NCBI GenBank assembly: GCA_030268105.1
Contig: BSDZ01000102.1
Span: 186,001-250,000, forward strand
Origin: Volvox africanus
Taxonomy: Eukaryota > Chlorophyta > Chlorophyceae > Chlamydomonadales > Volvocaceae
Length of the DNA: 64,000 nt
Direction of reading: 5' to 3'
The translations under genes and the position numbers were made by a program. The first letter of the stretch is position 1. Each line of letters starts with the position of its first letter. The notes beneath the pieces were generated by a model. The model was not told the origin of the DNA. It ran no database searches and was given only the letters and a program-made list of their open reading frames with translations. This document shows, piece by piece, positions 1 to 10,376 of this stretch.

Positions 1-255
1 CCCTAAAGTTAAGGTCAGGGTGCCCCCATGTCGATGGACGGTGACGACCCCAATTAAAATGACCTGCGAGCTGACCAGTAGCGGAGTTGACGCCTTAGTT
101 GATTCGGCAGATTCCGCTGGATGCTGGTGGTGGGTGCTGAACCTGGGAAAACCACTGATTTCGGAGAAGTCGGCATAGGAGACTTGATGAGGGTTCCCTG
201 AAACACCGGAGAAGGTAGGGACTGCCAGGTTAGTGGCCACGGGTGATGTACCCCC

Positions 256-1110
256 CTATCCTACACACACACATGCGTGAATGAATCTCCTCGCGCGTGC
301 CTCACCAGCTCCCTTGACTGACGCACCAGAGTGCGTGTCTGTGCCACACCCTCCATCCGTCCCCCCTTCTTTGCTCAGCGTGTGCAGATGGGTGCATGGC
401 TGCCACATGCACAGCAGCTGTTGCTCGGCTGCTGGACTCCTGCTGGTCACCATGTTTGCACCGACCATCAATTTACCAGTACCCATGCATATGATACATA
501 TGCCGACCATGGCCGTAACAAGCCACGCACCTGCGCATGCAACATTTGAGTTCCCCTGCTTGTCGTAAAAAATCAATCCATGCACGTGTGAGATATGGTT
601 CAGGTTGAGGCTCAGGTTGAAGCTCAGGGATTGGGGGTTTGGCACACTGCATCGCATCAGCTGGATGGCCAGCCACATACATGTATACACACATGCGTGA
701 ATGAATCTCCTGGCGCGTGCCTCACCAGCTTCCTGGGCTGACGCACCAGAGTGCGTGTCTGTGCCACACCCTCCATCCGTCCCCTCTTCTTTGGTCAGCG
801 TGTGCAGATGGGTGCATGGCTGCCACATGCACAGCAGCTGTTGCTCGGCTGCTGGACTCCTGCTGGTCACCATGTTTGCACCGACCATCAATTTACCAGT
901 ACCCATGCATATGATACATATGCCGACCATGGCCGTAACAAGCCACGCACCTGCGCATGCAACATTTGAGTTCCCCTGCTTGTCGTAAAAAATCAATCCA
1001 TGCACGTGTGAGATATGGTTCAGGTTGAGGCTCAGGTTGAGGCTCAGGGATTGGGGGTTTGGCACACCGCATCGCATCAGCTGGATGGCCAGCCACATAC
1101 ATGTATACAC
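256..1110 (-). other. Long antisense ORF of the satellite (284 codons), doubtful gene
   Basis: An uninterrupted frame crosses both 420-bp monomers, which stay in phase because 420 is 140 codons, so the predicted protein is two copies of a cysteine-rich 140-residue unit. The same frame is open in the next block (1454-2308). No domain is recognised. The product is rich in Cys, Met and His with one hydrophobic stretch per unit. Overlapping ORFs on the plus strand and the satellite context argue that the openness is incidental. Confidence 0.25.
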
Positions 1111-1468
1111 ACAGCATCTGTTCAGGCACGACTGTTATGGCACGACTAATATGCCCCTGGCGTATTAGGTTCTACCCCGACCGAGAGTGGGCCAAAGACC
1201 CTAAAGTTAAGGTCAGGGTGCCCCCATGTCGATGGACGGTGACGACCCCAATTAAAATGACCTGCGAGCTGACCAGTAGCGGAGTTGACGCCTTAGTTGA
1301 TTCGGCAGATTCCGCTGGATGCTGGTGGTGGGTGCTGAACCTGGGAAAACCACTGATTTTGGAGAAGTCGGCATAGGAGACTTGATGAGGGTTCCCTGAA
1401 ACACCGGAGAAGGTAGGGACTGCCAGGTTAGTGGCCACGGGTGATGTACCCCCCTATCCTACACACAC
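1111..1468. repeat. 358-bp module inserted at every second monomer junction
   Basis: The monomer-monomer junction without the module (about 680-700) reads through a short ACACAC stretch. The junction with the module keeps ACAC on both sides, as if the module had inserted there before the two-monomer block was amplified. Further copies are 2309-2666 and the partial 1-270. A diverged, reverse-complemented copy sits alone at 29478-29825, so the module is dispersed independently of the monomer. It holds no ORF of known type. Its identity (MITE, SINE-like or other) is not determined. Confidence 0.75.
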
Positions 1469-3000
1469 ACATGCGTGAATGAATCTCCTCGCGCGTGCCT
1501 CACCAGCTCCCTTGACTGACGCACCAGAGTGCGTGTCTGTGCCACACCCTCCATCCGTCCCCCCTTCTTTGCTCAGCGTGTGCAGATGGGTGCATGGCTG
1601 CCACATGCACAGCAGCTGTTGCTCGGCTGCTGGACTCCTGCTGGTCACCATGTTTGCACCGACCATCAATTTACCAGTACCCATGCATATGATACATATG
1701 CCGACCATGGCCGTAACAAGCCACGCACCTGCGCATGCAACATTTGAGTTCCCCTGCTTGTCGTAAAAAATCAATCCATGCACGTGTGAGATATGGTTCA
1801 GGTTGAGGCTCAGGTTGAAGCTCAGGGATTGGGGGTTTGGCACACTGCATCGCATCAGCTGGATGGCCAGCCACATACATGTATACACACATGCGTGAAT
1901 GAATCTCCTGGCGCGTGCCTCACCAGCTTCCTGGGCTGACGCACCAGAGTGCGTGTCTGTGCCACACCCTCCATCCGTCCCCCCTTCTTTGCTCAGCGTG
2001 TGCAGATGGGTGCATGGCTGCCACATGCACAGCAGCTGTTGCTCGGCTGCTGGACTCCTGCTGGTCACCATGTTTGCACCGACCATCAATTTACCAGTAC
2101 CCATGCATATGATACATATGCCGACCATGGCCGTAACAAGCCACGCACCTGCGCATGCAACATTTGAGTTCCCCTGCTTGTCGTAAAAAATCAATCCATG
2201 CACGTGTGAGATATGGTTCAGGTTGAGGCTCAGGTTGAGGCTCAGGGATTGGGGGTTTGGCACACCGCATCGCATCAGCTGGATGGCCAGCCACATACAT
2301 GTATACACACAGCATCTGTTCAGGCACGACTGTTATGGCACGACTAATATGCCCCTGGCGTATTAGGTTCTACCCCGACCGAGAGCGGGCCAAAGACCCT
2401 AAAGTTAAGGGCAGGGTGCCCCCATGTCGATGGACGGTGACGACCCCAATTAAAATGACCTGCGAGCTGACCAGTAGCGGAGTTGACGCCTTAGTTGATT
2501 CGGCAGATTCCGCTGGATGCTGGTGGTGGGTGCTGAACCTGGGAAAACCACTGATTTCGGAGAAGTCGGCATAGGAGACTTGATGAGGGTTCCCTGAAAC
2601 ACCAGAGAAGGTAGGGACTGCCAGGTTAGTGGCCACGGGTGATGTACCCCCCTATCCTACACACACACATGCGTGAATGAATCTCCTGGCGCGTGCCTCA
2701 CCAGCTCCCTTGACTGACGCACCAGAGTGCGTGTCTATGCCACGCCCTCCATCCGTCCCCCCTTCTTTGCTCAGCATGTGCAGATGGGTGCATGGCTGCC
2801 ACATGCATCTTGGGAGCACAGCAATGAACCTTGACCCTTCCTCCGCCGTCCTTGACTTGAGGCAGGACTGACACAGGACTGACACGGCAGCAGGTAGGGG
2901 CGGCCACCGTGAGGCTTGCTTGGCACGCGTGTTGGTGCGTGGTGTGGTCCTGGTGGCGCCGTTGTTGGGGGGTTGGGTGCGACGGCGCGTGCGTTCAAGT

Positions 3001-3071
3001 TTGCTATAGTCTAGGCGGTCAGGATACGAGATTCTCACTCTCGAGACCTGGATTCGAGTCCCGGTAGCGAA
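3001..3071 (+). tRNA. tRNA-Glu (anticodon CTC), possibly degenerate
   Basis: The sequence folds as a 71-nt cloverleaf. The 7-bp acceptor stem pairs with G-T wobbles, the D-arm contains an A-box match, the 5-bp anticodon stem CGAGA/TCTCG surrounds the loop TTCTCAC with CTC at 3034-3036, and the T-arm loop is TTCGAGT. A TTTT Pol III terminator follows at 3083-3086. The T-stem closing position 53 is A instead of the near-invariant G, giving an A-C mismatch with C61, so it may be a pseudogene or a tRNA-derived repeat head. It lies in the 2807-3173 spacer between the satellite end and the truncated LTR; the rest of that spacer shows no gene. Confidence 0.7.
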
Positions 3072-3173
3072 AAGGGGGCGCAGTTTTAACCACAGACCAG
3101 CAAAGCACCCGTTCGCGTGGGTGCCAACGCCTGAGCCAACCTGTAGCCGACCTGTAGCCCAGCTCTGACCAGC

Positions 3174-3732
3174 GCCGCACCCGTCGCGATACATGCCTTG
3201 CAACCGAATATCGTTATTTGGACCCTTGCATCATGCGAATGCCAGAAAGGCTTATCGGTTGTTATGCTTGGACATCGCCTATGCGCAGTAGGGTTGTCAG
3301 ACTTAGGATCAGCCTCCTAGTGTGAATCGTACGGCATTGCGATGCTGCGAGTATAACAAATGCGAGGACGGCTAAGTAAGACTAGACATTCGATACCGGA
3401 GAACACTCGTGTGTTCAATACTATTATTGCTAATCGTTATTCTACTTAGCCCGAGCTAAGCCTGAACTTCACTTATCACTGCTGTGTGATGATTGCTTGC
3501 TTCCGGCGCTGACTGCGATTTCGTCCATTGCATCGCTTCGATCTGTATTGTATCGATCTTCGATCTGTATCTGTATCTTTGTTGTAAGTTATATCTCTTC
3601 TTGTCTTGAAGTCTTCCGCTGTCTCTGTTTTCTCTCGCTTGCCTTGCTGTACTTGCAAGTGCTCACGCATCAGTGTCGAAAGCCTTCAGACGCGCAGATA
3701 TTTATGAGCAAACACGAAGGAGAGGTACAACA
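3174..3732 (+). repeat. 5' LTR of element A, truncated at its left end
   Basis: It is closely similar to the last two-thirds of the full LTRs at 4026-4859 and 10377-11207, from the segment starting GCGCCGCACCC to the terminal ACAACA. The first ~300 bp expected from the full 831-834-bp LTRs are missing and replaced by the tRNA-containing spacer. Confidence 0.88.
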
Positions 3733-3735
3733 AAT

Positions 3736-3753
3736 TGGTATCGAGACAGGTTC
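3736..3753 (+). other. Probable primer-binding site (initiator-Met tRNA type)
   Basis: Three bases after the LTR end lies TGGTATCGAGACAGG, which begins TGG (complement of the tRNA CCA end) and closely resembles the complement of the initiator tRNA-Met 3' end used by many plant LTR elements. The match to the actual host tRNA could not be checked. Confidence 0.6.
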
Positions 3754-3798
3754 GTTGCCTAACTGTCTCTTTGTGTCAAATCGGAAGTAGGTTCTCTC

Positions 3799-6274
3799 TA
3801 TGGCGAGTTCCAGCGACGAACCACGAGGACCGCTAGATACGTTCGCCGAAGACCTAGGCCGCGCCGTATTGGACGCCGCTGCTTCCGGTTTGTAATCGTT
3901 AAATTGCTTTTGTCTACATTGCTGCACTTGTTGTGTAAGTGTACGCTCTGAGTCGCAGGTAATCTCAGCGCTCCGGCATTGCTTGCCGCGATGACTGAGA
4001 CAGGCTTTCGTCCGGACCAGTTGGCTGTTGTGCCACGGTTCGTTTCCCGCCGATGCGTAGGTCGATGCGACCCTACGAGGCGAAGTGCTATTTTGATGAA
4101 CGCATGAACGATCAATGCATATGAATGAACTTGCATGATATAAATGTATTCGTATACATTTATATATGCCTTTGGCATGTCATCATTATCCATCGCGACA
4201 TCGCATCATGGCAAATCCGCCTAGCATGCATGAAATCCCGAATCATTGAAGTGCACATTATGCTCGTGCTACGAAACGATAAGTATTATTATTTGATATA
4301 ATATTACTTCATTACAGCACACGTTGAGAGCGCCGCACCCGTCGCGATGCATGCCTTGCAACCGAATATCGTTATTCGGACCCTTGCATCATGCGAATGC
4401 CGGAAAGGCTTATACGTTGTTATACGTGAACATCGCCTATGTTCAGTAGGGTTGTCACACTTAGGATCGGCCTCCTAGTGTGAATCGTACTGCATCGCGA
4501 TGCTGTGAGTATAACAGATGGGAGGACGGCTAAGTAAGACAAGACATTCGATATCGGAGAACACTCGTGTGTTCAACACTATTATTGCTATACGCTCTTC
4601 TACTTAGCCCGAGCTAAGCCTGAACTTCGCTTATCACTGCCGCGTGATGATTGCTTGCTTCCGGTGCTGACGGCGATTACGTCGATTGCACCGCTTTTAT
4701 CTGTAAGACTGTAAGTTATATCTCTTCTTGTCTTGAAGTCTTCCGCTGTCTCTGTTTGCTCGCGCTTGCCTTGCTGTACTTGCAAGTGCTCGCGCATCGG
4801 TGTCGAAAGCCTTCAGACGCGCAGATACTTATAAGCAAACACGAAGGAGAGGCACAACATTGGCGACTCTTATCGCCCAAACTACGGAGATTAGGACTCA
4901 GCTGGGCAAGTACCTGCTGAATTTGCTAAATCTCCTCAAGAGTACTGTCGGTAGGCTCACCGAATCGTTTTGTACTCTTGCCTTTGCAATAGAAGTCGTC
5001 TTCTATTACGCAAACCTAGGGCATTGCTTCGTTTTCCATGTCTACGGAACGCGACGATACGCCACTCACTAGCTTGGCAAGCCAACCCGAATTTGTTGTG
5101 GCTGCTAGAGCTCCAGATAGAGGCCTTGAGACTGTTGGCACGCGAGCCACTCCAGAGCCCCTTGTCCTTCAGACCCCTGCCCACTTAATTGTGCCGCATT
5201 CAGCAGTTAATACGAATATGGATAACACTGCTGGACCACGGGTTCTGCCATTACCTCAATCGCAAGGGCACGCTGCCATTCCTGAGGTGATGAGATTGTC
5301 AATTCCCGTTCCTAGGCTCAATATCTTGCTGACTGAAAAAACACCAGGACCTAGCATAGCCGATGCAACTCGTGCGTACGTGTGTGACGCTAAAAAGTAT
5401 CTCCAGGCTGTTCATGGTGGCGATAATGATGGTATCAGGTGTCTCTTCGTTGGTAACACCCTCGAGGGCTCAGCGAAGGACTGGTATCGTGAATGGACCA
5501 CCGCCCGGGGCGACTATACTTTTGACGAGATGATCGCCGCTTTGCTCGCACGGTTCACTACTGAGGTTCAAGCACGTGATGTGGAGGCTCGTAAGGTTTT
5601 GGCAGCCAGTAGCTACCAGATGCGTCGGGGTGAAAATGTACCTGCGTACCAGTCACACTTCGAAGCACTTGTGACCCCCCATTGCTGATCTCACCGAAAC
5701 CGAGCGTGTCTTTTGGTTTAAGCGAGGCCTGACGAAACTTTTGGCTAAATGGTGCGCTACTGACTTGGCTGGGGTGCCAATCAAGTCGTATGATGCCTTG
5801 GTCACTTTTGCTAAGGGTACGGAGATACGACTCCTTGCTGGTGAGGAAGAAGTCAAGTCTGTCCCTCGCGCAAATGCCGTGCAAGTGCAGGATCCGCTTG
5901 GGGAAGCTGTAGCTCTCGACCAGGAACTCGGAGTGACCCGCCCCACGCCTACTGCCGCGACACGACGCAGCAACCGGCAACGCCAGGCGCGCGGGGGCGC
6001 TAGCTCGGGTGTCCGCGGGTCAGGAGGAGCAGGTCCGAGCTCGGACCCGGCTAAGAGCAGGAAGCGTGGTGGTGCGCCATCGTCAGCAGCCGCACAGCGC
6101 TCTGACCCCAATGCAAAGCGGACTCGCACGGATGACTCATTTATGCCAAAATGGAATTGCAATCGTTCCGAATTCGAGCGTCGGAAAGCGGCCAATGTTT
6201 GTCTACGGTGCACGGAGAGTCATCCTACGAAGGATTGCCCGTTACTGCCGCCGTTTGTACCTCAGCCGAAATAG
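3799..6274 (+). pseudogene. gag of element A (interrupted)
   Basis: The frame opens with ATG at 3799 and is interrupted by a 71-bp intron-like segment (3888-3958, GT...CAG). It resumes in frame and is split at 4025 by the nested solo LTR, continuing in the same sense after the duplicated TTGGC at 4860-4864. The main gag body, including a retrotransposon-gag-like capsid region, starts at 5038. A run of six C at 5675-5680 shifts the frame. Downstream (to 6274) comes a basic Ser/Gly/Ala-rich segment and a zinc knuckle near the C-terminus with spacing CX2CX3HX4C (Cys-Leu-Arg-Cys ... Cys), one residue short of the usual CX2CX4HX4C. The frame ends in TAG at 6272. How the leader joins the 5038 frame is unresolved. 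Confidence 0.8.
4026..4859 (+). mobile_element. Nested solo LTR with TTGGC target duplication
   Basis: This 834-bp LTR starts TGTTGTGCC and ends ACAACA. It is flanked by TTGGC at 4021-4025 and again at 4860-4864, a perfect 5-bp duplication. Removing the LTR and one copy of TTGGC makes the gag reading frame continuous across the junction, so it is an insertion into element A and not that element's own 5' LTR. A solo LTR implies insertion of a full relative followed by LTR-LTR recombination. Confidence 0.92.
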
Positions 6275-6292
6275 GGGCTTGCCCGGGTTCCT

Positions 6293-7309
6293 GTGGAGGG
6301 GACACCGCCCGGGATTTCTGAACTAACGTGTGGTCGGTGGTCATCCTTACAGCCAGCCGTGAAGGCATTGTTGCCTTGCGTACTTGGACACATCGAGCGA
6401 GTCATTGCGCGACGCATCACGCTTGACGGACGCACGGGACTTCTCTGCTTCGATCCGTTGTGTAATTTGTTTACACCTCGCCGTCCCCTGTCGTCTATCG
6501 ATCTGTCTAACCACGTGGTTTTGTTCATCCCCTCGTCTCTGCGTGAGATGTCGGAACAGTTGGCCGTTTATAGGAGACGTAGGCGTCAATATCCAGGCAC
6601 TGCCGCATGTGTATTACTCCCCGCTTTCTGTCGGCGCAAGGCAGAGGCATCGTTAAGGGGTATGCGGCGTGTCCATCGGTTCGAGCCGGGCACCGTTTTG
6701 TTTAATGGTGTGGATCGGGAGGGTATGCTGGCTCCGTGGCCAGGCACATCCTACTCGGTTGACGTTTGGTACGAAGCTCCTGATGAGGGTGCCGTAGGTT
6801 ACGGACCCGCCCTAAGTGCACTGACGTTATCTGCTGGGCAGTCGCTCGTAGATAACCGTGTCCCAGTGGTTCAGATCGGTTTGAATGGCCGTACTCTGAA
6901 GGCACTTGTTGACACCGGTGCCAGCGACGACTTCATCTCTGTCGCAGAGGTGAATGCGCTGGGGTTGAACCCAGAGTCGTCTGATTGTCCACAGGTTACC
7001 CTTGCTGACGGGGGTAAGCATCCCATCGTGGGCAGGATTACCCTTAGCCTATCGATAGGCCCGTTGCGTGTTGTGACCCAGCCATACGTGCTGCAGGGCT
7101 TAGCAGAGACTGCACCGTACATAATGGGGTCTTCAACATTACGGCAGTACTGCGCGCGCATCGACATGGAGACCGCAACCCTGCATATGTGCAAGGGTAC
7201 TCTGTCGATTAAGGTACCTTTCCTGTCGTTCGAACATGTCACACCAAAGGAGGACGAAGCAGAGGCGGTGCCTATGGTTCATTTCGCCGAGACCGCAATG
7301 GCCGCGTGA
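6293..7309 (+). pseudogene. Protease region of element A pol
   Basis: The segment is in the same frame as the downstream half of gag, separated only by the TAG at 6272. A retroviral-type aspartic protease is visible around nt 6880-7160: the hydrophobic strand then VDTGASDDF (catalytic Asp in DTGA) and, later, a strand leading to IMGSSTLRQY. The first ~180 codons show nothing I recognise. It ends with TGA at 7307-7309, while the same frame continues into RT. The corresponding stretch in element B is open, so the stop is probably a CGA-to-TGA mutation rather than a true protein end. Confidence 0.85.
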
Positions 7310-7348
7310 ATCGGACCAGAGCTAGTCGGGCGTAAGGAGGCCGTCCGT

Positions 7349-8785
7349 TTGTTACGGAAGGGTGCCCACGGACTGCTTTTGAGGCCGCGGGTGGGCTGTT
7401 GTGCCACCACCGCGCAGATTTCTGTCGATCCTGAGGTTGAGGCCCTACTGTCGCAGTATGAGGACGTCTTTAAAGATATCCCTGGCCTACCACCTATGCG
7501 TCCTGTTGATCACACAATCCCTCTCATGCCTGGAGCGCAGCCTACGGCCCGGCCAATGTACAGGTTGAGTCCATTGGAGCTGGACGAGGTGAAGCGCCAG
7601 GTGACGGATTTGCTCGCGAAGGGTATGATACGCCCCAGCACATCCCCGTATTCTGCACCGATTTTGTTTGTCGGTAAGAAGGATGGGACCTTGCGCATGT
7701 GCATCGATTACCGGGGGTTGAATGCGAGTACGGTGAAGAATCGCTACCCTTTGCCACGCGTTGACGACCTGTTGGATAAGCTGAAGGGTTCGGCTTATTT
7801 TTCCTCGATTGACTTACAACAGGGCTATAATCAGATCCACATCGCTGCCTCTGATATCCCGAAAACCGCTTTTCGGACGCCCTTTGGTCACTTCGAGTAT
7901 ATGGTCCTATCGTTTGGTTTGACTAATGCCCCTGCGACGTTTCAGGCGGTCATGGACCGAATGTTTAGGCCGTTTATCGACAGGTTCGTTGTTTGCTACC
8001 TGGATGACATCTTGGTATATTCTAAGACGCGCGAGGAGCACTTGGAGCATCTTCGGCTCGTGCTCGACGTTATGAGGCGGGAGCAATTGTTTGCTAAACG
8101 CGCCAAATGCTTTTGGGTGCAGCCTCAGGTGGAATATTTAGGCCACATTGTGTCGGCCACCGGTGTGAAGATGGACCCGCGGAAGGTCGCCGTGGTTCGC
8201 GATTGGCCCGCGCCTCAGAACCTCACGGAGCTGCGTAAGTTCCTTAGCTTGACCAATTATTTCCGAAAGTTCATTGAAAAATATTCCATCATTGCGGCCC
8301 CGCTTACTAACTTAACTCGCAAAGGTGTTTTCGTTTCGCTCGAGTCATGGACGTCGCAATGCCAGCGGGCATTCGAAGAGCTCAAGCGAACCGTTGCCGA
8401 AGATGTCACCCTTGCATTTCCTGATTACTCGTTGCCGTTTTGTGTTGAGGTGGTGTCTGATGCCTCAGTATTTGGAAGCGGCGCTGTATTGTTACAGGAA
8501 GGGCGACCGATCGCCTTCACGAGTAAGAAGTTTTCTGGTGCGGAGATTCGTTACACCACCGGGGAACAGGAGCTTCTGGCAGTGCTGCATGCTTTAAAGG
8601 AATGGCGCTGTTACCTCGAGGGACGCCCATTTACTTTAAAGACTGACCATAAGCCCCTAACGTTTTTGCAAAGCGTTCCGACGTTGAACCGCCGTCAGGC
8701 CAGGTGGATGGAATACCTAGCTAGGTTCGACTGCACCTGGGAGTACATTTCTGGTAAATTGAATATTGCCGATGCTCTCAGTTGA
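7349..8785 (+). pseudogene. Reverse transcriptase-RNase H of element A
   Basis: This encodes a typical Ty3/gypsy RT. It begins with the linker motif [16 protein letters not shown], then the fingers [16 protein letters not shown], the palm [12 protein letters not shown] and the catalytic YLDD box near nt 8000. It is followed by the connection and RNase H domain (DASVFGSGAVLL, TTGEQELLAVLHALKEW, TDHKPLTFL). It ends at TGA 8783-8785 exactly where gypsy elements normally read ADALSR, consistent with CGA mutated to TGA. The frame reopens directly into integrase. Host factors and activity are not inferable. Confidence 0.93.
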
Positions 8786-8824
8786 CATCCGTCGCTACAC
8801 ACTGCAATTTTAGCAGCGCCCGTC

Positions 8825-10330
8825 GTGCGACCGCATAACGAGGAGGTGCCGATCGCGACGGACCTCGCGGAGCGGTTGAAGGTTGCCTACAACGCAGATG
8901 CCTGGTTCTCGGAGCCGGCTAATGTAGAAAACCTTTGCAAGCAGAATGGCCTTTGGCTACGGACGGAGGGTGCAGCTATGCAAATCGTCGTTCCGAACGA
9001 CGACGCGCTTGCGCGGTTCCACGAGGACCCGTTAGCAGGACACCCTGGTAGCAAGCGGTTGGTCAAGTTGGTGCAACGTTCCTTTTGGTGGCCTCGCTTG
9101 GCTAAGGATGCGGCGAACTTCGTACAGACATGCAGTCCGTGCCAGCGCAATAAGGCTTTGTCCGGTAAGGGCCATGGGTTGTTGCAACCGTTGCCTGTCC
9201 CGGATGCGCCTTGGGAAAGTGTTTCCATGGACTTCGTAGTCGCGCTGCCCAAAACTGAGGGGGGATATGATGCGGTGTTCGTAATGGTTGATCGCCTGAC
9301 TAAGATGGTTTACCTAGCACCATGCACATCATCCTGCACGGCTGAGCAAACCGCATGCTTGTTTTTTGACAATGTGGTTCGGTTACACGGGGTTCCCAAA
9401 AACGTGATCTCGGACCGCGGTGGACAGTTCACGTCTAAGTTTTGGGAAGCGCTCTGCAAGCTAGTTGGCATGCGCGTCAACCTGAGCACAGCGTACCACC
9501 CGCAGACTGATGGTCAAACCGAACGCACAAACCGCATGTTGGGTGATATGTTGCGCAATTATGCTGGTCGCACACCACTCGTTTGGGATACGTATTTGAC
9601 TGTGGCAGAATTCGCGCTTAACAACACTGTTAACCGCTCTACAGGCAAAAGTCCGTTCTTTCTTAACTATGGGTTTCATCCCGCGCTACCCATGTGGCGT
9701 GAGTTGGAAGTGAACGTGCCTGCTGCTAAACTTTTTGCCAAGTCTTTTATGTCCCGAATCACAGACGCGAAGTCGTGTTTGGATGCGGCGCAGCAACGAA
9801 CGACGGAATATTACAACAAATCCAAGCAGGATGTGACGTTTTCGGAAGGGCAACTCGTGTTGCTAAGCACCAAGAACTTGCGTTCCTTGGCCGACGGATC
9901 CCGAAAACTCTTACCCCGCTGGATTGGTCCGTATCCTGTCGTGCGCATGGTTGGGAATGTGGCTGTGGAGCTTGCATTGCCCGCTGATATGACCATTCAC
10001 CCCACGTTTCGCGTATCGCTTGTCCGTCCTTATCATGGTACGGAATCCGTCCCTGAGCCTGCTAACGCCCCCGCAGCGATTGAACCAGTTCCCGAGACCT
10101 GGATCGCTGGTAAACAGAAGTTTTACGATGTGGAACGGGTGTTAGATTATCGCGCACGTCGTGTGGGCCGACACCGACGTAAGCGGACAGTACACGAGTA
10201 CTTGGTCAAGTGGACAGGGTATACCAGCGAGCACAACTCATGGGAACCTGCACACAACTTCTTGCAGGACATGAAGCCCCTGCTCGAAGAAGCAAACGTG
10301 CCACACAAGCCCAATGACCCTTGCAGTTGA
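8825..10330 (+). pseudogene. Integrase with chromodomain, element A
   Basis: The frame is actually open from 8786, right after the TGA. The N-terminal HHCC zinc finger is seen at about nt 9020-9145 (H...GHPGS...C-SPC). The catalytic core carries Asp in SMDFVVALP, Asp in SDRGGQF and Glu in QTERTNR (DDE). The C-terminal region has the gypsy-type PRWIGPYPVVRMVGNVAVEL strand block and HPTFRVSLVRPY. It ends with a chromodomain (about 10117-10290; EYLVKWTGYTSEHNSWEPA) that in chromoviruses targets integration to marked chromatin. Stop at 10328-10330, just before the polypurine tract. Confidence 0.93.
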
Positions 10331-10361
10331 TGCTGTATGAAGCAGCGAGGACGCTGCATAC

Positions 10362-10374
10362 GGGAGGGGGGATA
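10362..10374 (+). other. Polypurine tract of element A
   Basis: GGGAGGGGGGATA lies two bases before the 3' LTR and is the expected plus-strand primer site. The same position in element B reads GGGAAGGGGGATA. Confidence 0.8.
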
Positions 10375-10376
10375 AT

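Larger units (their letters stand above)
1..2806. repeat. Higher-order tandem satellite, period 1198 bp
   Basis: Near-identical blocks recur every 1198 bp. Each block is two 420-bp monomers in direct orientation (271-690, 691-1110; 1469-1888, 1889-2308; truncated fifth monomer 2667-2806) followed by a 358-bp module (partial 1-270; 1111-1468; 2309-2666). Copies differ by only a few single bases per block, so amplification is recent or homogenised. The array runs off the left edge, so its total length is unknown. It stops abruptly inside a monomer at about 2806. Every frame shows ORFs repeated at the same spacing, as expected for a satellite rather than genes. Confidence 0.95.

Noticed and set aside
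1..7. CCCTAAA at the first bases as a telomere end
   Set aside because: The same CCCTAAAG occurs once per 1198-bp block (about 1200 and 2398); it is an internal part of the satellite module, not a tandem telomere run.
1..2806. Tandem repeats as a CRISPR array
   Set aside because: Units are 420 and 1198 bp, contiguous, without short repeats separated by unique spacers, and the genome is eukaryotic.
7307..8785. Selenocysteine or programmed readthrough at the two pol TGA codons
   Set aside because: The codons in relative B are sense, the contexts fit CpG decay, other lesions are present, and no hairpin downstream was evident.
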